A stretch of DNA of 64,000 nt from Selenomonas sputigena_A. GTDB lineage: Bacteria; Bacillota; Negativicutes; Selenomonadales; Selenomonadaceae. Made by a program: the position numbers and the translations under genes. How positions within the stretch are numbered: position 1 is the stretch's first letter; the number at the start of each line of letters is the position of its first letter. The notes below the pieces were generated by a model, which was given only the letters and a program-made list of their open reading frames with translations, ran no database searches and had not been told where the DNA came from. Below, piece after piece: positions 43,033-51,119 of the stretch. Location of the stretch: NCBI RefSeq assembly GCF_051603425.1, contig NZ_CP194411.1:2537283-2601282 (forward strand). The letters run 5' to 3'.

Positions 43033-43245
43033 ATGACTGCCAACGAAAAAGAAATGCTGCGTCTTTATAATTTTCTGCCGGAGGTCGATCAGGACTTCGC
43101 CCTCGCCTTCATGCGAAAACTCGTTCTTGCATGGGATCCTGATTTCACGAAACTCACACCGACGGAACGTGCCGAATTGGAAAGCTCCCGCGCGGATTTC
43201 GAGAACGGCAGCGCGGTTCGCATGGATGAGATCGATTGGGATTGA
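43033..43245 (+). CDS. Probable antitoxin partner of the RelE-type toxin
   Basis: A 70-residue acidic protein: MTANEKEMLRLYNFLPEVDQ at the start and LTPTERAELESSRADFENGS followed by AVRMDEIDWD at the end. The C-terminal pattern (LTPxERAELExA..DxENGE) recurs in antitoxins encoded beside RelE toxins. It starts 12 bases after the toxin stop with GGAGG upstream. The antitoxin role is inferred from position, size and acidity. Confidence 0.72.
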   Translation: MTANEKEMLRLYNFLPEVDQDFALAFMRKLVLAWDPDFTKLTPTERAELESSRADFENGSAVRMDEIDWD

Positions 43246-43352
43246 CTTCACGCCTCAATGCCGAAGAAAAGGTGCAGTCAACCTCTGAAGCTGGATGCGT
43301 TCTAATTGTGGGATGCAATCTTTTTCAGCAAGTTTCGCGTCTTGCATAAAAA

Positions 43353-43378
43353 AAGGACACCGCCGCAGCAGTGTCCTT
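43353..43378 (-). terminator. Orphan leftward terminator inside the element
   Basis: AAGGACAC/GTGTCCTT with a ten-base loop is followed on the minus strand by TTTTTTT. No gene lies immediately to its right on that strand, apart from leftward read-through out of the flanking chromosome. The rest of 43246-43430 shows no gene. Confidence 0.7.
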
Positions 43379-43430
43379 CGGGGCATCGTCTCAGCCGGCT
43401 CTGTGCCTGTGTACAAATTTCGATACTATC

Positions 43431-43524
43431 AATCAAGCGTAGTTCCCTACGCGCCGGTTCAATTCCGGCCTTCGGCACCATAAAAAACACAAGGCTTCCG
43501 AGCATTTCGCCCGGAAGCCTTTTT
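43431..43524 (+). repeat. Right attachment repeat (displaced tRNA-Leu 3' half)
   Basis: A copy of the 94-bp left repeat without the tRNA 5' half. The sequence before it is unrelated to tRNA, so this is not a second tRNA gene. Confidence 0.88.
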
Positions 43525-43613
43525 CGTACACTTTTTAATTTTTGACAGCTTTTTGACAGTTTCTATATTTTTCTTGCATTTGCCGCCAAGCAAAATACGG
43601 CAGTGTCCATGCC

Positions 43614-44432
43614 TCAGCCGTGAACCGCGCGAAAGACTGCGGGAAACGCATCGCGCCGCACCCGCAGCGCGAAACTGCCGGCAGCATACGGGACGAGATC
43701 GCCGGGATTGTAGAATACAACGAGGTCATTATTTGCATCAAGCATCCAGTTAAACGACTTCTGCCAGTTTTCAACTTTATGGTACTTTGCCAGCGCCTTG
43801 TCAACGTCCTTTGCAAAGAGGTACTGTTCATCATTCGGATACTGCGCGCGGAAGACAGAGGCGAGAGCCGCGAGGAGGCTGTCACGCCCCACGACGATCT
43901 CATCAAGGGAAAACTTTTCCCCCGTTGCCGCATGGATGTTTTCCGTCACAAGAGGAGAATACTGCAGGTGCTCTCCGTCGCGAAAGTACCCATAGCGCAG
44001 GACAAAACTGACGATCGTATCATCGACCCGCCCCCAACGATCGACCACTGTATATTCATAGCAGGGGGCGAATTTCATCTGTGTGCCGTCGCTCTTCTCC
44101 ATCTTCGCGGCATAGGCATCATGCTGCTGCTTCTGTGCAAGGCTCCAATGAAGAAGCGCCTTCTGCAGGGCAGGGCGGGCATCTCCCTCTGCCCGGATCT
44201 CAGGATAGCTCCCCCAACAGATGATGCGCCCGTCCGCACGCACGCACCAGCGGCGGTCTTCTACGGTCAGCCAGGGGAGGTGCTCTGCCTGCGTACTCTC
44301 TCTATAGAATCCATCCATCTGTTTTATCTCTGCTATAGAGATTTCATTCTTCCCTGCTGTCGCGGCCTGCACAGCAGGAACCCCGCCGAATACGAGCGCC
44401 GCCATGAGGCCTGCAAGGATCTTCCGTTTCAT
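43614..44432 (-). CDS. Exported DUF3298 (RsiV-like) domain protein
   Basis: A 272-residue protein with a signal peptide (KRKILAGLMAALVFGGVPAV, cleaved near VQAA). The second half matches the DUF3298 layout found in RsiV and PdaC-type proteins: IVSFVLRYGYFRDGEH, NIHAATGEKFSLDEIV, and a final WMLDANNDLVVFYNPGDLVP followed by YAAGSFALRV. The first half reads like a lipoprotein-free SH3-type or unassigned domain. Function is unknown. It lies 50 bases after the 5'-nucleotidase gene and may be co-transcribed with it. Confidence 0.78.
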   Translation of the reverse strand: MKRKILAGLMAALVFGGVPAVQAATAGKNEISIAEIKQMDGFYRESTQAEHLPWLTVEDRRWCVRADGRIICWGSYPEIRAEGDARPALQKALLHWSLAQKQQHDAYAAKMEKSDGTQMKFAPCYEYTVVDRWGRVDDTIVSFVLRYGYFRDGEHLQYSPLVTENIHAATGEKFSLDEIVVGRDSLLAALASVFRAQYPNDEQYLFAKDVDKALAKYHKVENWQKSFNWMLDANNDLVVFYNPGDLVPYAAGSFALRVRRDAFPAVFRAVHG

Positions 44433-44482
44433 CCGTCATCGCTCCCTTCAAACTGCACATTTCACACGGCAGGTTTCCCGCT

Positions 44483-46087
44483 TCAAGGCTTGAGGATCGT
44501 GATGCGTCCTGCACCCGAAGGATTTTCATAACCCTTGCCGACGATGCCGCCCTGATCCTTGATGTAATAAGCGATGGCATCGATATCGGAAAATGCCGTG
44601 TCTTGCAGAAGCGGCGAACCTTCGAACATCGTCATGCCGTTGCCGCTGTTGCGCATGATATAGGAATTGCTGACGACCTTGTAGTCCTCCATCAGATCGA
44701 GCGGCACACCGTCGACCATCACATCTTTGACACGATAAGCGCCTTCGACACGAACAAAACCGCCCTGTTCATTCCGAACCACCGAAGACGGCACGCGCGT
44801 GTCAATGGTGTAGGTGATTCCCGAAACATGGAAGAAACCGCCGGAATCCTCCGGGCAATTTGCAGCGCCCATTTCGAGCGCATCGAGAAGCTGCTGTCCC
44901 GTAACGCTGCGCACGACAAGATTGTTCGTAAAGGGAAACAGCGCTGCAAGCGTCTTGTATGTCACCTTTCCGGCAGAAATGGGATCACGAAAGCCGCCGC
45001 CGTTGACGAGCGCCACATCGGCATGAACGGAAGCGCGGAATGCATCTGCAACGAAATCGCCGAGATTCGTTTCGCCGCTGCGCACGCGGTACTCGCCGTC
45101 GACGTCCGTCACGAGATCAACGGTCGTCGTGCCGACAGGCTTGGAGAGCTGTGCGTCCACCTGCGCGAGCTCTTTATCGACAATGCGTTTCACCTTCGCA
45201 TCGACCGCCGTCAGCCCTTTGACGAGCTCGCCCGTGATCGTACCGTCATCGTGGATGGTGATTTTGCCGACACGAGCAAGCTTCGTACCCGTTTGCTCGA
45301 CGAGGACGTCTTTCCCGTCCTTGTTCTTGTCGATGCGCGTGTACTGCTCATGCGAATGTCCGTCGATGATGACGTCGATGCCGTTCGTATGCGCCGCCAC
45401 CGCACCGCTGGACCAGACGGGAATGGCATCTGTCGTCCCCAGATGGGTGACGAGTACGACGTACTCTGCACCTTCCGCGCGAGCGGTATCGACAGTCTTT
45501 TGAATTCCGGCATAAAGCTTCGAGCCGTCCTCATCTTCAAGGAATCCGTAGATGAATTTCCCCTTCTCATCCTGAAATTCCTTCGTCAAAGACGAAATGA
45601 GCGTTTCCGGCGTAGTCACACCGATGAGTGCGATCTTCTTGCCATCGAGCGTGACGATCTTATGCGTCTTGAGCACCGGCTTATTCGTCCTCTTGTCGAT
45701 GAAGTTGCAGCTGTAGTAGCCGCACTTGAGCTTCGATGCAAGCTCAAGGAAGCGATCCATGCCGAAATCGTATTCATGGTTGCCGGGAATGACAAAATCG
45801 TAGTCCGCGCTGTTCATGATGCGGATGATTGCCGCGCCGCGCGAGAGGCTGCCGAGAGGCTCCCCCTGCAGCGCATCGCCTGCATCGACGAGGATGACCG
45901 CCGGATTCTCCTTCTGCAAATCATGCTTGTACTGCGTGACGGCAGCTATATGGATGTTCTTAGCGACGCCGCAATGCACATCGTTCGTGTGCAGAATGAC
46001 GGCGTCCGCGCACGCGGGCAGCGGCAGCAAGGCGATCCAAGCTGCAGCGAAAAAGCCGCCGATGAATTTCCGAATCCTGTTTCTCAT
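44483..46087 (-). CDS. 5'-nucleotidase / 2',3'-cyclic phosphodiesterase (UshA-YfkN type)
   Basis: A 534-residue exported metallophosphoesterase. The signal peptide (FFAAAWIALLPLPACA) leads straight into the catalytic domain with all metal motifs: ILHTNDVHCG, VDAGDALQGEPLG, IPGNHEYDFGMDR, VLVTHLG and IIDGHSHEQ. The C-terminal 5'-nucleotidase domain begins near residue 320 (GETNLGDFVADAFRA, ALVNGGGFRDPISAG) and holds the adenine-stacking-type segment YKVVSNSYIMRNSGNGMTMF. It should release nucleosides and phosphate outside the cytoplasmic membrane. The start at 46087 has AGGAGG seven bases upstream. Confidence 0.93.
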   Translation of the reverse strand: MRNRIRKFIGGFFAAAWIALLPLPACADAVILHTNDVHCGVAKNIHIAAVTQYKHDLQKENPAVILVDAGDALQGEPLGSLSRGAAIIRIMNSADYDFVIPGNHEYDFGMDRFLELASKLKCGYYSCNFIDKRTNKPVLKTHKIVTLDGKKIALIGVTTPETLISSLTKEFQDEKGKFIYGFLEDEDGSKLYAGIQKTVDTARAEGAEYVVLVTHLGTTDAIPVWSSGAVAAHTNGIDVIIDGHSHEQYTRIDKNKDGKDVLVEQTGTKLARVGKITIHDDGTITGELVKGLTAVDAKVKRIVDKELAQVDAQLSKPVGTTTVDLVTDVDGEYRVRSGETNLGDFVADAFRASVHADVALVNGGGFRDPISAGKVTYKTLAALFPFTNNLVVRSVTGQQLLDALEMGAANCPEDSGGFFHVSGITYTIDTRVPSSVVRNEQGGFVRVEGAYRVKDVMVDGVPLDLMEDYKVVSNSYIMRNSGNGMTMFEGSPLLQDTAFSDIDAIAYYIKDQGGIVGKGYENPSGAGRITILKP

Positions 46088-46226
46088 AAAAACCTCCTGT
46101 TCTGACCATCCACTGAACCAAAACACAACGCTGCTACTCGTGCAGCACCCCCTCCCATATCAAGTCCGAACCTGCAATGAAAGAACCCATGCCGTTTCGC
46201 GTGACGGCTGAACATATACCTTGAAA

Positions 46227-46724
46227 TTATATCGGCGCCGCATTTCCCGGCTCTCCCGCACCCTTTTCCTGCGCTTCCATTTCCAGGCACTGCAGCACAA
46301 GCGTCTCAAATTTTTCCTGAAACTGCACATCATCGCTTTTTACTCGTTTGCGCGGACCTTTCCAATGCTTTTTGCGCAGGATGCGATGCGGCTTTTTATG
46401 CGCATAGCGTTTCATCAAAAGCCTGTCGATGTTCCTGTCCGTATATTGCCAGCCATCCTGGTTCATGGCATAGGCACGTTTTCCCAGCGCCATGGCTGCC
46501 ACGCCGTAATCCTGAGTGACCACGATATCTCCGGCGCGGCAAAGGTTGATGAGTGCGACATCCACAGCTTCGGCTCCCCTGCCGACGATCTTCACTTCAG
46601 CGTATTCAGAATGCAGGATATGGCTCGTATCACAAAGAAGAATGACAGGAACAAGAAACTTCTGCGCCACTTCCTCGATCTCCTCCACTACGGGACATGC
46701 ATCCGCATCAACAAGGATTCTCAT
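46227..46724 (-). CDS. YaiI/YqxD-family (UPF0178, DUF188) protein
   Basis: A 165-residue protein of the UPF0178 family: MRILVDADACPVVEEIEEVA at the N-terminus, IVTQDYGVAAMALGKRAYAM, and DRNIDRLLMKRYAHKK. These are PIN-like proteins of unknown cellular role; the Asp residues in LVDADACP and VTQDYG are conserved in the family. The start at 46724 follows GGAGGTGAT; the frame is open further upstream without a ribosome site. Confidence 0.9.
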   Translation of the reverse strand: MRILVDADACPVVEEIEEVAQKFLVPVILLCDTSHILHSEYAEVKIVGRGAEAVDVALINLCRAGDIVVTQDYGVAAMALGKRAYAMNQDGWQYTDRNIDRLLMKRYAHKKPHRILRKKHWKGPRKRVKSDDVQFQEKFETLVLQCLEMEAQEKGAGEPGNAAPI

Positions 46725-46889
46725 CCTGCCATCACCTCCCTTCTGTTTAATTCGCCTCCTCATCAGGTCATTCCTGCTTTGCATAGGGAGGCGAAAATCT
46801 TCCCGCTTGTAAGGATTGGTACAACATTTTTACCGCTGTCATTGTATAATAAACTCGTTCGTTCAAGATTTTTATGGAGGGATCGCCTT

Positions 46890-47489
46890 ATGAGCGCATT
46901 TTTAGCACCGATTCATTTTCGCATGTACCGGAAGATCCGGGCACAGGAAGACCTGACGAAAGCTGTCGCCGCTTTAGCCGCAGAGCACGCTTGGCTGACC
47001 GAAGAAGAAGCGGCAGCCTATGGGAAAGAAGAGCCGCGTCCGTTGGAGGATATCATCGACCTTTCGAATATCCACGGCTGGCTTCTGAGGCAAATCGAGG
47101 ATGCAGAAACCCGTTATGCAAAGCTTGTCACCCATCTGCTCAAAGAAGATGCGGCTCGCTTTGCAGAAATCAAGAATACAGCTTTCGCTGTCGGCGCAGC
47201 CCATGCTCCGAAGGAGACTTCCCCCCGTGCGCTCTACAGTGCACTGGACGAACTCCTGCTCGACGGCATGCCGTGTGACGGCGCCTGCATGGTGACGGAT
47301 TCTTCCGAGGCGAACTTTACCTGGGAACTTCGGCTCGACGTACACGGTCCCTTCTGGACAAAAGCCGGCGGCAAGGCAGATCATTACTATACGCTCCGTG
47401 AAAAACTCATGGAAGGATTTCTCTCCCAAAGCAATCAACGCATTGTAACTGAGGATCGGCAGACCTACCGCTTCGCAGAAAAAGAATAA
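46890..47489 (+). CDS. Conserved hypothetical protein
   Basis: A 199-residue protein preceded by GGAGGG at good spacing and by a TATAAT box at about 46845. It begins MSAFLAPIHFRMYRKIRAQE and continues with helical, acidic segments (EEPRPLEDIIDLSNIHGWLL, QIEDAETRYAKLVTHLLKED). A later Cys/Asp-containing segment reads ELLLDGMPCDGACMVTDSSE. The open frame extends far upstream but that part is antisense to the YaiI-like gene. I do not recognise the family by name. Confidence 0.7.
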   Translation: MSAFLAPIHFRMYRKIRAQEDLTKAVAALAAEHAWLTEEEAAAYGKEEPRPLEDIIDLSNIHGWLLRQIEDAETRYAKLVTHLLKEDAARFAEIKNTAFAVGAAHAPKETSPRALYSALDELLLDGMPCDGACMVTDSSEANFTWELRLDVHGPFWTKAGGKADHYYTLREKLMEGFLSQSNQRIVTEDRQTYRFAEKE

Positions 47490-47498
47490 GAACCGACG

Positions 47499-47542
47499 AA
47501 AGGGCTGCAGACCGATACGGATGTGTCGGCCTGCAGCCCTTT
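47499..47542 (+). terminator. Terminator hairpin after the hypothetical gene
   Basis: AAAGGGCTGCAG/CTGCAGCCCTTT perfect arms around a 20-base loop. The symmetrical A/T ends would allow action on either strand. Confidence 0.7.
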
Positions 47543-47661
47543 CACCATGCCGCAGGAACAGTTCCCGAAGCCTGCATACGAGGAATATGGATATGATTTG
47601 CCACACTATGCTATAATAGCAATATGAACATTTTCGTTTTTGAAAAGGATGTGCTCATCTC

Positions 47662-49008
47662 TTGGACAACCCTGAATTACCGATATTCATCATCACGATT
47701 GCCTTTCTCATCTTTGCCAGCAGCTTTTTCGCCCTCTCTGAAACGGCCATAACAGAGAGCCATAAAAGCCGTTTGGAAAGACTGGCGGACGAGGAAGGGA
47801 AACATGCGGACGATGCCCTGAAAATACTGGATGACCCGGAAAAGCTCCTTTCCGTCGTACAGGTCGGCATCACGTTCACCAGTATTCTCATCGGTCTCCT
47901 GATCGGCGGCGCTGTGGCTCCGATATTAGCGGAAGCCATTTCTTTTCTGCCCTACTCCCATCTCGCTGCAGCCGTCGCAAGTACCGCTGTGATTGCTTAT
48001 ATCAGCCTTCTCCTCGGGGAATTTTTGCCGAAGAAGATCGCCTTGCAGGATCCGGAAAGATGCCTGATTCGCTTTGCATCCTGGCTGACGCGCCTCGAAC
48101 GCTCCATGCGCCCTGCCGTTTCCTGCCTCTCCGGTTCCGCAAAGGTCATCCTCCTCTTTATCGGCGTCAACCCTGACAAACCGGATATCGTCACAGAAGA
48201 CGAAGTCAAGGATCTGATCGAGCAGGGCACCGAGGAAGGCACTTTCGAGAAAACGGAGCAGGCCATGGTGGACAATATCTTTCACATGAGCGACCAAACA
48301 GCCTATGCCTTGATGACGCCGCGCACCCAGATGTTTTGGCTTGATCTGGAGGACGCGCCCGAGCACAATTTAAATCTCATCCTCAAAAACCCCGATACCG
48401 TCATCCCTGTCGGACGCGGCAGCCTGGACGATTTCTGCGGGATCCTCTATGCCAAGGATCTCCTCAATGCCAGCCTGGAAAAAAAAGATCTCGACCTCGC
48501 CTCTTTCGTGCGCCAGCCCATGTTTGTGCCGCGTTCCATGGAAACTTTCCGCGTTCTTGAAAAGTTCCGTGAAACAGGGATGCATGAAGCAGTCGTTCTC
48601 GATGAGTATGGCGGCGTCATCGGCTTCCTGACGCTCAGTGACATTGTCAGCGAAATCATCGGCGATTCTTTCAGTGCCGACGAGCCCGACATGCCGCAGA
48701 TGATTCCACGCGGTGAAGATTCATGGTACATGGACGGTCTTTTTTCCATAGACGACTTCAAGGAAAAATTCGATATCGACGAACCGCTGCCCGATGAGGA
48801 CAAAGCACATTTCCAAACGATGGGCGGCTTCTTGACTTCCTACTTCGGCTATATCCCCAAAGAAGCGGAAACTTGCCGCTGGGGTGATTTTCGCTTCGAG
48901 ATCGTCGATATGGATCGTGCGCGCATCGACAAAATCCTTGTGACATATCTCACCCGGTCGCCGGAGACGAATATGCCGGCGATCACCGAGGCAGGAAAAG
49001 GCCGCTGA
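47662..49008 (+). CDS. CNNM/CBS-domain protein (hemolysin C/CorC family)
   Basis: A 448-residue protein with the HlyC/CorC layout: an N-terminal CNNM (DUF21) membrane domain (IFASSFFALSETAITESHKS, VQVGITFTSILIGLLIGGAV, LGEFLPKKIALQDPE), a pair of CBS domains (VDNIFHMSDQTAYALMTPRT, HEAVVLDEYGGVIGFLTLSD) and a C-terminal CorC_HlyC domain (DSWYMDGLFSIDDFKEKF). Members are linked to magnesium or cobalt efflux; the hemolysin name is historical. The start is TTG: an in-frame TGA lies seven codons upstream with no ATG between, and AAAAGGATG precedes it. Confidence 0.92.
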   Translation: MDNPELPIFIITIAFLIFASSFFALSETAITESHKSRLERLADEEGKHADDALKILDDPEKLLSVVQVGITFTSILIGLLIGGAVAPILAEAISFLPYSHLAAAVASTAVIAYISLLLGEFLPKKIALQDPERCLIRFASWLTRLERSMRPAVSCLSGSAKVILLFIGVNPDKPDIVTEDEVKDLIEQGTEEGTFEKTEQAMVDNIFHMSDQTAYALMTPRTQMFWLDLEDAPEHNLNLILKNPDTVIPVGRGSLDDFCGILYAKDLLNASLEKKDLDLASFVRQPMFVPRSMETFRVLEKFRETGMHEAVVLDEYGGVIGFLTLSDIVSEIIGDSFSADEPDMPQMIPRGEDSWYMDGLFSIDDFKEKFDIDEPLPDEDKAHFQTMGGFLTSYFGYIPKEAETCRWGDFRFEIVDMDRARIDKILVTYLTRSPETNMPAITEAGKGR

Positions 49009-49041
49009 TCGCGCTCCTGCCATCGGCAACGTCGCTGCGTG

Positions 49042-49075
49042 AAAATGCCCCGTCGGAAGATCGACGGGGCATTTT
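49042..49075. terminator. Terminator between convergent CNNM/CBS and Rpn genes
   Basis: AAAATGCCCCGTCG/CGACGGGGCATTTT perfect arms with a six-base loop, usable in both directions. An identical copy occurs at 50.4 kb. Confidence 0.85.
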
Positions 49076-49101
49076 ACTATGCGGTAGTTGTTCAGGTTCA
49101 T

Positions 49102-50154
49102 TCAAAGCAGGCTGTGCATCTTGCCAAGTTCTTTGACCCTTTCCAGTGAAAACTTCGACATCTGCGCAATCATTTCCGGCGGCAGCTTATTCCGCAGCAT
49201 TTCTACGACAATGTCGGCCTTCCCTTCCTCACGTCCACGTTCCATGCCCTCGGCACGTCCACGTTCCATGCCCTCGGCACGTCCACGTTCCATGCCCTCG
49301 GCACGTCCACGTTCCATGCCCTTCTCTATGCCCTGCTCATATATGCCTGTACTCAGATTACACATCGTTCTCAACTCCTCTTCCATATCTATATTCGTAT
49401 CCATATCGAATTCATCTTTCAGCAGCTGCTTCTTCTCTGCCGCCGGCATCTTCGTATCCTTGAATAAAAGCCGCAGGAAGCGGATGAGCCAATCTTCCTT
49501 TCGCTGACGTTCATCTCCGAGGTAGATTGTGATGATGCTCATCAGGTCGTAGTCGGCGCGATTTTCTTTATGGCCGTTCAGGATGTGATGCTCTTCCAAG
49601 TCATAACGGTTGATGGCGCTCGTGCCGTCCGGAGAGTCCATGCAGAGCCAGATACTGTAAACCTTTTTTATTTCGTCGTACGAGGAACCGGTGAATTCCG
49701 TTTCCTTCTGTGAGGAAATCAAACGGCTCGCATAGTAGACTGCCCGACGTAAGATTGCGTATCCCAGTTTTGATCTGCGCTGCGTCCGCTGTGCCTCGAC
49801 GTTGATGATCAGAGTGATGAGCTCGCCCGATTTTGGTGCGCGTGCGTGAAAGAGGATGTCAAAACGAATCCGGCCTTCCGTGATGCCGACGCTCTCCGTG
49901 GCGTCTCCTAGGATCTCTTTGGGCGAATGTATGCCGTTTCTTGCAGCATTCGTCGTGTCACGGTCGATGGGAATCTCGCTGATCTGCGGTGTTCCCTCGA
50001 TATATTTTTCGGCGATATCATCGATTGCGGCATCTTGAAACTCCGGCACGGTTCGCTTGAGGAGCCGCGCCATGATGACTTTTTGAGAAAGCAGCCGCTT
50101 TGCATGTTGATCGTAGGTAGGATTTTGGTAGAGAAGCGCCGGATTCTCCTGCAT
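49102..50154 (-). CDS. Rpn-family recombination-promoting nuclease / PD-(D/E)XK putative transposase
   Basis: A 350-residue protein of the family annotated as Rpn or PD-(D/E)XK nuclease-family transposase. The N-terminal half holds the nuclease core (EGRIRFDILFHARAPKS then LITLIINVEAQRTQRRS, giving D...E-x-Q). KKVYSIWLCMDSPDGTS and NRYDLEEH are typical of the family. The C-terminal part has tandem eight-residue repeats GMERGRAE (encoded by 24-bp DNA repeats) before a final helical KLPPEMIAQMSKFSLERVKE. Rpn proteins promote RecA-independent recombination in E. coli. A partial second copy lies 300 bases upstream. Confidence 0.87.
   Translation of the reverse strand: MQENPALLYQNPTYDQHAKRLLSQKVIMARLLKRTVPEFQDAAIDDIAEKYIEGTPQISEIPIDRDTTNAARNGIHSPKEILGDATESVGITEGRIRFDILFHARAPKSGELITLIINVEAQRTQRRSKLGYAILRRAVYYASRLISSQKETEFTGSSYDEIKKVYSIWLCMDSPDGTSAINRYDLEEHHILNGHKENRADYDLMSIITIYLGDERQRKEDWLIRFLRLLFKDTKMPAAEKKQLLKDEFDMDTNIDMEEELRTMCNLSTGIYEQGIEKGMERGRAEGMERGRAEGMERGRAEGMERGREEGKADIVVEMLRNKLPPEMIAQMSKFSLERVKELGKMHSLL
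49231..49321 (-). repeat. 24-bp tandem repeats within the Rpn-family gene
   Basis: Three full copies (49231, 49255, 49279) and one partial copy (49303) of a 24-bp unit encode repeated GMERGRAE. In-frame slippage would change the length of a helical or coiled segment without breaking the gene. Confidence 0.9.
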
Positions 50155-50175
50155 CGTGTTTTCTCCTTGTCATGT

Positions 50176-50220
50176 AAAGGCGGCGCACAATGTCCGCAAA
50201 GCGGACGTCTATGCGTGCAG
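50176..50220. repeat. Palindromic repeat element, copy A
   Basis: GGCGGCGCACAATGTCCGC followed by AAA and GCGGACG forms an imperfect hairpin in the leader of the Rpn-family gene. Its left arm matches one arm of the hairpin at 50.66 kb. The rest of 50221-50375 shows no gene. Confidence 0.6.
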
Positions 50221-50375
50221 TTCAAGAGCATTCTTTACGCTCATTATAACACCGACTGCTTATTTTCGCCAGACATTGGCCCTTTCCTGTAATTTATCGG
50301 ACATGTTCCATCGCCAACGGCCTATCCATGATTGCAGCGTGCCGAGTTGTCTGCTCCGGGTTGTTGACGCAGCGC

Positions 50376-50640
50376 CGCTGCGTGAAAATGCCCCGTCGGA
50401 AGATCGACGGGGCATTTTACTATGCGGTAGTTGTTCAGGTTCATTCAAAGCAGGCTGTGCATCTTGCCAAGTTCTTTGACCCTTTCCAGTGTAAACTTCG
50501 ACATCTGCGCAATCATTTCCGGCGGCAGCTTATTCCGCAGCATTTCCTGATGCTCTTCCAAGTCATAACGGTTGATGGCGCTCGTGCCGTCCGGAGAGTC
50601 CATGCAGAGCCAGATGCTGTAGATTTTTACTGAGCCGTCT
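50376..50640 (-). pseudogene. Internally deleted duplicate of the Rpn-family gene 3' part
   Basis: From 50376 the sequence repeats 49033 onward: terminator, stop codon and the last roughly 27 codons (ending VKELGKMHSLL), with few differences. It then jumps to the counterpart of about 49585-49660 (YSIWLCMDSPDGTSAINRYD then LEEH). About 380 bp present in the full gene, including the 24-bp repeats, are missing, and no N-terminal nuclease core precedes it. The open frame that spans the junction is therefore a non-functional relic. Confidence 0.8.
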
Positions 50641-50654
50641 GTGAAACAAGCTTT

Positions 50655-50700
50655 AAGGGCGGCGCAAGCGTCCACGAAGTGGACATTGTGCGCCGCCCTT
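50655..50700. repeat. Palindromic repeat element, copy B
   Basis: AAGGGCGGCGCAAGCGTCCAC (50655-50675) and its near-complement (50679-50700) form a 20-bp-plus hairpin with a three-base loop. One arm shares GGCGGCGCACAATGTCC with copy A. The copies flank the Rpn relic. Confidence 0.7.
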
Positions 50701-50718
50701 GCAGAAATCTCATATCTT

Positions 50719-50982
50719 TTAATGCCTCGGGCTCTGGTTGACAATCTGTATCGCTTTGGCGATCTCCTGGATGATGAAAGCTTTGTCAACCGGGTCCATC
50801 GTGGATATCCTGGCAAAAATATCGCCCCTGTGTGTGGAAACGTATTTGGGAGGCAAGTGATTCAGCGCCAGCGCCATGATGTCCTCCCTGCACTTCTCAC
50901 AAGAGCAGCTTTCCGGGTACATGCGGAAAACTTCATCCATGCTTTGCCTGACGAACTCTTCCATTGTGTTCTTGATTGGCAT
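50719..50982 (-). CDS. ComFB-family protein
   Basis: An 87-residue protein matching the late-competence ComFB family: MPIKNTMEEFVRQSMDEVFR, a Cys pair motif CSCEKCREDIMALALNHLPP, then KYVSTHRGDIFARISTMDPV. The three cysteines in CSCEKC suggest a metal site. The ATG at 50982 follows GGGGA at good spacing; the longer frame upstream is hydrophobic and lacks a ribosome site. ComFB is encoded with competence genes in Bacillus, and relatives in other bacteria bind cyclic dinucleotides. Here it stands alone, so its role is open. Confidence 0.85.
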   Translation of the reverse strand: MPIKNTMEEFVRQSMDEVFRMYPESCSCEKCREDIMALALNHLPPKYVSTHRGDIFARISTMDPVDKAFIIQEIAKAIQIVNQSPRH

Positions 50983-51119
50983 ATTCCCCATCCCCACTAT
51001 TGAAAAAATATATTCTAATATATATTTCATTATACAACAAGTCATACAATCTTGTCGTCAGGGATAGGAAATATGTCAATTTTTAGGACTGTTGCCCTTT
51101 CATATAAGAATCAAAAGCC

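Larger units (their letters stand above)
41708..43524. mobile_element. Small integrated element (prophage immunity remnant) in tRNA-Leu
   Basis: The segment is bounded by 94-bp direct repeats (41708-41801 and 43431-43524) that differ at two positions. Each copy covers the tRNA 3' half from the anticodon stem, the CCA, and the tRNA terminator. The left copy is part of an intact tRNA; the right copy has no 5' half, so it is the displaced end left by site-specific integration. Inside are a truncated Cro-like gene, three operators, a LexA/CI repressor, and a RelE-type toxin-antitoxin pair. No integrase, excisionase or structural gene remains, so the element is probably immobile. Its left part is more AT-rich than its surroundings. 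Confidence 0.85.

Noticed and set aside
43431..43481. Possible second tRNA-Leu gene
   Set aside because: Only the 3' half is present, with no acceptor 5' strand, D-arm or anticodon loop. It is the displaced attachment repeat.
46221..46889. N-terminal extension giving a 422-residue protein
   Set aside because: The extension is antisense to the YaiI-like gene; the ATG at 46890 has a good ribosome site.
49229..49325. Short CRISPR-like array from the regularly spaced 24-bp repeats
   Set aside because: The repeats are directly adjacent with no spacers and encode an in-frame peptide repeat inside the nuclease gene. No CRISPR array or cas gene is seen anywhere in the window.
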